64,000 nucleotides of DNA from Tamarix chinensis (Eukaryota; Streptophyta; Magnoliopsida; Caryophyllales; Tamaricaceae), in the NCBI GenBank assembly GCA_030549775.1, contig CM060178.1, forward strand, positions 66,888,896 to 66,952,895, in the 5' to 3' direction. Of the stretch, positions 58,080 through 64,000 are shown piece after piece. The position numbers were made by a program, and so were the translations under genes. Under the pieces are notes generated by a model. It did no database searches. It was not told the origin of the DNA and saw only the letters and a list, made by a program, of their open reading frames with translations. Position 1 is the stretch's first letter. Every line of letters begins with the position of its first letter.

Positions 58080-60330
58080 ACCGCGGCTCCCGCCTGCCCG
58101 TCTCGACTCTCGACTTACAGACTTACAGTCACTACTACTCACTATTCTGCAAGATTGTAACTTACAGGCACAGGCGCACAGAGCGGTCCGAGCGGAGGAA
58201 CCCTAGTTACACCAGTCCGGCAGTCCCCGAGCGACGGAACGAGTCCCAAACACAGCCCCAAACTCCCAGTCCCCGACGCTCCCAAGTCGCACCCTCTGTG
58301 CTCGAGTCTCGACTCTCGACTATCGACACCGGACAGTCGACATAGTGGAACTAAATCTTAGCCTGCCCGAGCATCTTTCGCAGCCCTACACTCATCAATC
58401 GCCACCAATCGCACACTTGTTCGGTTTTTCCCCCAGGTATGTGTTCTTCCTTCTTTATTATAGCAAGAATCGGAAAGTTCTTCCTTTGAAACCCTTTGAC
58501 GAGTTAGATGATGAATTTGATTTTGATGTTGTAGGTCTCAAGTCTGTTCGATTTGAAGTCACAGAATCGTAAGACCTTGCAGATTCTGTGTGGACTAAAT
58601 TTTGTAGTGAGGTAATATTTCTCGTCAATTATTCTTGTATTCCAGTTGTTTATGCTTGATTCTGTGACTGAATAATTTTTGAGGCTTGCCTGAATAATTC
58701 CATATACATGATTCAATTCCAAATTTCCAATGTCTGCACTTAAATTAGATGAGATAATTTTTGTAAGAAAATTGATAGTTTAGGGTTTGTGTAAGCATCT
58801 GATAAATTTGAACCTAAGAGGACAAAGGATCTTTGTTTTCTATCAAATAATGGTTAAGGTTCACTAATTTGATCTTAACGAGCCCTGCTTTATGTGATTT
58901 TGTGTGGTTTGGTGGCTTAGCTTAGCTCACTTCATACGTAGGGATCATTGTCAAATGAAGTAAAAGTCAAATGAAGCAGGTTTGAAGTTTGGTGGCTTTA
59001 GCTTAGCTCACTTCATACCTAGGGATCATTGTCAATAATCTGCAGATTTAATTAAAATTGATATGAACTCACACATAACTCAATAAGTAATACTTGCAAT
59101 TTTCATTCAAATTCAATTCAATCCTTTTTTTTAATGTGTATTTTATGCCTTATATAGCCAAGGTCACTAATTAATTTATACAAGATATTGCCATCTACTA
59201 GCTAAATGACATTAGAAGATAGAATATTCTTCAAAAAATAGATTTATGCCACTTTATTCTCTAGCTAATATCTAACTCAACTAATTAATTAAACCAATTA
59301 CTATGCATGCACCATATATGCTGAGTAACTTATGTGGTATGTTTCATCTATGATTAGCAATGTAAATATCCGTTTGTCTTCAATTTTGTGAGAGATCCTT
59401 TTCTAAATGAAGAATAATTTGTTCCATTATGATTAATACCAAGTCTTGAGTGTTTGCTCTTGCATGAATATTGTAAGTGCCTTATCCTTTCAAATTTATA
59501 GCATACTTACAAGAATGTCTTAAAGTATGACCATTAGTCATGGTAGAAGTAAAAAACAAATATCTAAAATTACTAATTTCTATGCATGCACCATATATGC
59601 TGAGCATGCTATTTTATTCTATTATTTAGAGAGAGAGAGAGAGATGCACTCTTTTCTTCATAAAAATAGTAATTTATTGTCTTTGTTTATGTCCTAAGTA
59701 AGTATCTCTTGTTGCAGGTTCTTCTGTCGCACCTTCCCCAGAAATACACGAGTTTGAGAAGGTAAATGGCTGTTCATGTTTCCAGTGCTTGCAGTTTGAT
59801 TGGCATTATCATTTGCATCTTTTTCTTTTACTGCCATCAATAATATAACCCTTCTTTCATTCATTACTATTTTTGGTTACATTGCGTAAAGATATCTTGG
59901 TTTGGACATGTTAATAATGTGATTAATTGATTGGGTTCTGCAACTTTCCATCGTGAAAGAGTTGTTTACTAGTCTGAAACAGACACAATATTTCCTTTCT
60001 TTTACTTTTTGGTTCAAGGAGGGGTTATGGGTTCGTAATAATGACCTGCCTAAGAAAAAGGTAATTATTTTACTATTATTTAAATTTAGTTACTTAATCT
60101 ATGTTTTCAATTTAAGTGCAGCTACTAATTTTTTTTTGCTCCCTTTTTTGTAAAAAAAAAAAAATAGGCACACACGCAAGTATATGAAGCTATGCAGGAA
60201 ATTGATTTGCCATAATTTGGTTGGTAATGTTCTAACTTCTAATATAAGGTACTTGCCTCTATAATGACTATAATTTGAATAATTTGTTTTTGCAGATTGT
60301 GGATCATTATGATTTATTTTGGTATCATGG
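58080..60330 (+). other. Exon-like segments inside the hAT-like element
   Basis: A C/G-rich leader (58080-58435) ends TTTTTCCCCCAG|GTATGTG. Later blocks bounded by AG and GT include 59726-59761 (GTTCTTCTGTCGCACC to GAGAAG|GTAAAT), an open block ending near 60060 (AACGACCTGCC-like to AAAAAG|GTAATT, with KELFTSLKQTQYFLSF), 60169-60222 and 60300-60330. They do not join into one long frame by eye and I recognise no product. They may be exons of a captured gene or of a noncoding transcript. Confidence 0.4.
58915..59040 (+). repeat. About 60-bp direct repeat in the hAT-like element
   Basis: TTTGGTGGCTTAGCTTAGCT...CACTTCATACGTAGGGATCA occurs twice within 125 bp with two or three changes. Confidence 0.85.
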
Positions 60331-62694
60331 TATGTTTTCTAACATTGTTCTATTATGATTATCATTTTTCTGAATTTAGATTATTTAGATTATCCATGCT
60401 GGTATCTACTTTCCATGATCTCATTCAAACTCAATCGATGGCCTTTAATTTCCTTTAAAAGTGACTGAAATTGTTTCAAAAACATGAGTTTCAGTTTCAT
60501 TTCAATCCATGCTGGTATTCTTCTTCTTTACCTGTTTTTCCTCTTCGAAGGCTTTCTTTGAATGCCCTTTCTAGAGAAATTAGAAGGGTTGAAATAGATA
60601 CAGGGAAGGTAAAGGGATAATTTTTTTGCTTTCCTTCATGTTTGAGATTGAGGGGATGCTTAATTGGGGTAAGTTATCCATTAATAACCAACTTAAATGA
60701 GTCTTTTTTTATTTATATTTTATAAACATTGATTACTTCTTGATTAATTATATTATGTAATCAGTTGAAATAATTTATATTAAATGATGTAGGTGATGTA
60801 ATCATTGTTTTCTCAGGTCTACTGTTTGAATTTGCTCATATTTTTCTTTTGAAGTGGTCAAGCTTTTCGTTTTGCTTGGATATATCTTTGGTGCATTAAA
60901 CCTGTCAATATTACCTGAAAATATGAGAAACAAAAACAATTATCTACTGGTTTGACATTCCACGCTCATATGATGCTGAAACATAGGTTGGCTGTGATCA
61001 AATACAGTTGTTTTGTTCCTGCTGATAATTTCATCCACCAGTAGTTTATGTATGCTAGATATCCAATTTGAGAGAAATCTTAGAGCATTGGATGATTGGT
61101 GTTCAATTTCTTGTCCTGTGTGCAGACTGTTAGCATTGCCGGTTGTCCAATTCTTTCTTTTTTCTTTATGTATGATTTCAGACACCCAATAGAAGGCCTC
61201 TCTCTAATCATTTTGATTCTGGTCGCTGGCTGCAGGTTCGGACTAGGCCCTTCTCTGCTTCTTCTACACTGCACGTTGCATCATTATTTTCTAGTTTTGA
61301 CCTCATAGTCTTGTACCTTAATTTTCCAATCCATGTGTACCATTAATCTGCTTGCACTTTACGAATGTGAAAATATTTTTAGAATTTTGTTGTGTTTTAT
61401 TTGCCTTCTTACACCCTCCTTTACTGTGTGCACGGATCAAATGCATGATCAGGTAAGTTCAGATGGGGGGTATGTAGTGAAATTTGATCTTGATTGTTGC
61501 TCCAGTAAGCAATTTTCTGTGACTGGTTTTGTCTAGGAGGGTATTCGGGTGTAAGAAATCTAAAATAATATGGCTACAGTTTGCAATTGTTTGCACCAAA
61601 ATGAAGGCCGTGATAACATTTGCATCCGCTGGCTATTATTGTATCACCTACATCAGAAGCATGCTCTTACTGGAATAAGTGAACATGAAATTAAGTATAA
61701 TTAATTTTGCTCTCAGGTGCTGTGTACACAAGAGGAAGGGGAAAAATATAGATTTGTTATGTTAAAAAGCGTTATTTGAGGTAGTTTGTCATCAATCCAT
61801 TTTTTGTATTCCGTTTATGCCTCTAGGATTGTGCACTATCAGATGATTACATTATATGAAGTTGTTAGAAGATCTTGTTTTCCTATTCTCGCTTACCCTC
61901 TGAATCTATGGTTTTCATATTGCAGTTGGCTTGAAATTGAGCCAATATGAGCATGTTAACTGCACTAGAATGTAACAAGTGCGTTATTTTGATATAATAG
62001 CTACTGGGTTTACAAATATTGTTTAGTTTGTGCTCCGCGGATTCTGTTGCCAGTGATCTTTCACCTTGAAGAAATGGGTTTAAAAAGTTCAGCCGAATTG
62101 GTCACTATGAAATGATGACCAAAATACCCTTTATATTAAAAATATATATTTTCATCATGAAACCTTAATATATGTATATGTAACATGCTATAAATAATAT
62201 TCTTATTATATGTAAAATATTTTGACACTTAGAATAAATTTTCTAAAATAAAATAATCACTATTTAGCTCTTATTTTCTTAACTAAAAACACTAAATTTT
62301 GAAGGAAGTTCTTCCCTTTCCTTGTTCTCTTCTATCCACCAAGATTCACCCCTTTCCTTTCATTTTATTTATAACCTTCATGATCTTGTGATTCAATTTA
62401 ATATGAACAATAAATAAATTTTGTGATTTATTATTATTGTTATATTTATTATAGTAATTTTTATTATATCATAACTTCTAAGCTATGCTAATATAATTTT
62501 TATACTTTTAATTTGGTGCAGGTTATTTTTATCATATTACTACTCAATGGTCAATGGCAATGGATGTGGCTGTGATGATTATTATGGATAAGGAACTTTG
62601 AAGCCATTTTGTTTGTGTATTGAATTTATTGATGTATGATGTATCTACATCTGTAGTTGTATTATTTAGTTTTTATGGATTTATTGTAATATTA

Positions 62695-62840
62695 AACAGG
62701 TTTTGGGGAGAAATTCTGCACCTAAATTTGTATGCAATAGGTGCATGGTAAACATTTTTTGAAACAGGGAGAAACTTTGTAGTTTGCACCTAAATTTGAG
62801 TGCAATAGGTGCATTGCAAATTTTTTTTGAAACAGGTTAA
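62695..62840 (+). repeat. About 70-bp tandem duplication in the hAT-like element
   Basis: TTTGAAACAGG and GCACCTAAATTTGTATGCAA plus TAGGTGCAT are repeated as GCACCTAAATTTGAGTGCAA plus TAGGTGCAT, two adjoining copies. Confidence 0.85.
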
Positions 62841-62934
62841 TATTTGTTTAGGCTATAATCAAGATAAATTATGCCTGAATTTTGTCAAATATTGATTTAT
62901 TAAGTGTATAGGGCTGTAGCCTGTAAATAAGGCA

Positions 62935-63290
62935 TAAACGAGCTATTAACGAGCTCGAACGAGCTATTAACGAGCTCGATCGAGCTATTAACGAGCCCGA
63001 ACGAGCTTTAAACGAGCCCGAACGAGCTTTTACCAAACTATTAACGGACTACGAACTCGAGCCCCAAACGAACTTCAAACGAGCATTTAAACGAGCAGTA
63101 AACGAGCCCAAAAGGCTCGATTAAGATATACGAACCGAGCCGAATAGTTCGCGAATACTAAACGAGCCGAATCCGAACACACATAATCGAACTCTAAACG
63201 AACTCGAGCCGAACTCGAGCTTCATACAATATAAACGAGCCGAACCCGAGCTTAGCAGTGTTCGGCTCGATTCTGCTCATTTACAGCCCT
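62935..63290 (-). repeat. Right subterminal CGAGC repeats of the hAT-like element
   Basis: ACGAGCTATTAACGAGCTCG-type words repeat more than twenty times, inverted with respect to the left end. Confidence 0.85.
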
Positions 63291-63300
63291 TGTTGTAGTT

Positions 63301-63479
63301 GTCAGTTGCATCCATCTTATTTTGGTTGAGCCATTGTGGCTTGGTGACGGTGGTTGATGGGTGAGTGAGAAAGGACTAATGAACGATGGTCATTGGTGAG
63401 ATTCACTTTGATTTTTTTTTTGAGCTAGTTAGATCGAGCAATGCTAGTGTGCATGGTGGTGGCTGCCTTAGTGAGTGGT
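63301..63479. other. Flank right of the hAT-like element
   Basis: Continuation of the sequence that precedes the element at 57750. No gene recognised. Confidence 0.4.
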
Positions 63480-63690
63480 GCTATAACAACCTAATTTTTT
63501 AGAATAATTTTTTATTTTTTAACGGAGAAGCTAGATCAAATGTACCAATGTCTCTATCACGTTTCGTACAAGTCTGGCTCATTTGTCTTTCTTATACAAA
63601 ATGAAATCTAGCTCTCTTACCTTTCTTATATGAAATGTAAGGCTAAAATATTCAAACACAAAATAACATACATTTATAACACAAAGAGGA

Positions 63691-63723
<33 letters not shown>

Positions 63724-64000
63724 CACACAAAAAAAAAAATCCAATAGGGATACAAAATAGCGTAGAATCCTAGACAAGTGGGATATGGAGAGTAGTATCA
63801 CAATAAGGCATAAGAATATTAGTATCCGAATAAGAAAATAACACCGACAATGTGTACCGAATGCCCCTATTCTAACCCCAACCCTTCATGAAAACTCTGT
63901 GAAATCAATGATGTCCTCACCAGCTCCATTCTCCACTAAATCGTCTAAAAAATATAGCAACAAGAATAGAATCAATACGATGAGTGTACTAAGTAAAATA
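63480..64000 (+). mobile_element. Possible start of another TATAACAACC-type LTR, runs off the window
   Basis: CTATAACAACCTAATTTTTT resembles a mutated TGTAACA... LTR start. About 480 bp later GATGAGTGTACTAAGTAA resembles the conserved LTR box. A (TA)n run lies at about 63697-63722. Too little of it is present to be sure. Confidence 0.35.

Larger units (their letters stand above)
57751..63292. mobile_element. 5.5-kb hAT-like element with non-transposase cargo
   Basis: The left end AGGGCTGTAAACGAGC and the right end (reversed CAAGGGCTGTAAATGAGC) are inverted repeats. TTGTAGTT occurs at 57743-57750 and 63293-63300 as an 8-bp target duplication, the hAT length. Both ends carry dense GAGCTCG/CGGCTCG repeats. 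Between them no transposase is visible. Instead 58080-58440 is GC-rich, leader-like sequence, followed by several short open blocks with splice-like borders. It may be a non-autonomous element that captured a host gene. Confidence 0.82.

Noticed and set aside
58345..58572. 75-residue frame in the hAT-like element as a gene by itself
   Set aside because: It crosses a likely AG|GT border at about 58435 and would include intron-like sequence; reported only as part of the exon-like segments.

Overview
This is nuclear DNA from a flowering plant, probably a species with a large, repeat-rich genome. The evidence is spliced GT-AG genes, Ty3/gypsy chromovirus and Athila-type retrotransposons, very long LTRs, a LINE, several hAT transposons and a Stowaway MITE. 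I cannot name the species from sequence alone. Only two host genes are supported; nearly everything else is layered, decayed mobile DNA. No rRNA, tRNA or CRISPR array was found.

Host genes. Positions 1-459 (+) hold the last coding exon of a gene that enters from the left, product unrecognised. A complete four-exon gene on the minus strand runs from 29197 down to 6023. It encodes a 226-residue PPPDE/deSI-like thiol peptidase. Its exons total 681 bp but span 23.2 kb, because intron 3 (7.5 kb) and intron 2 (13.0 kb) are filled with transposons.

Layout. 1138-4320 is a minus-oriented solo-LTR-like copy. 7077-12255 is a complete but dead 5.18-kb Ty3/gypsy chromovirus inside intron 3, antisense to the gene. 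15534-20874 is a second, older chromovirus in intron 2. 20975-24020 is a minus-strand chromovirus remnant, followed by a hAT remnant from 24032. A Stowaway MITE lies in intron 1 (28152-28372).

Beyond the gene (about 30.6-54 kb) is a nest of long LTRs beginning TGTAAYACCCC. Copies A and B (30768-37986) sit in a minus-strand LINE, and B itself carries a 516-bp hAT MITE with a perfect 8-bp target duplication. Athila-type pol debris lies at 41.2-42.9 kb. Copies D and E (44061-48363) border a minus-strand integrase remnant. That integrase is split by copy C (49029-53740), a 4.7-kb solo LTR with a CACAC target duplication. A minus-strand RICESLEEPER-type hAT transposase pseudogene follows (54.6-56.3 kb). 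A 5.5-kb hAT-like element (57751-63292) has matching 8-bp duplications, GAGCTCG-rich ends and an interior that looks like a spliced gene rather than a transposase. The window ends in the start of another LTR-like sequence.

Points of most interest: the deSI-like gene reconstructed across 23 kb of transposon-filled introns; a 2x3 array of about 48-bp units, each led by a conserved hairpin-like motif, at the same place in three long LTRs; and the exon-like cargo of the 5.5-kb hAT element. All alignments were made by eye.
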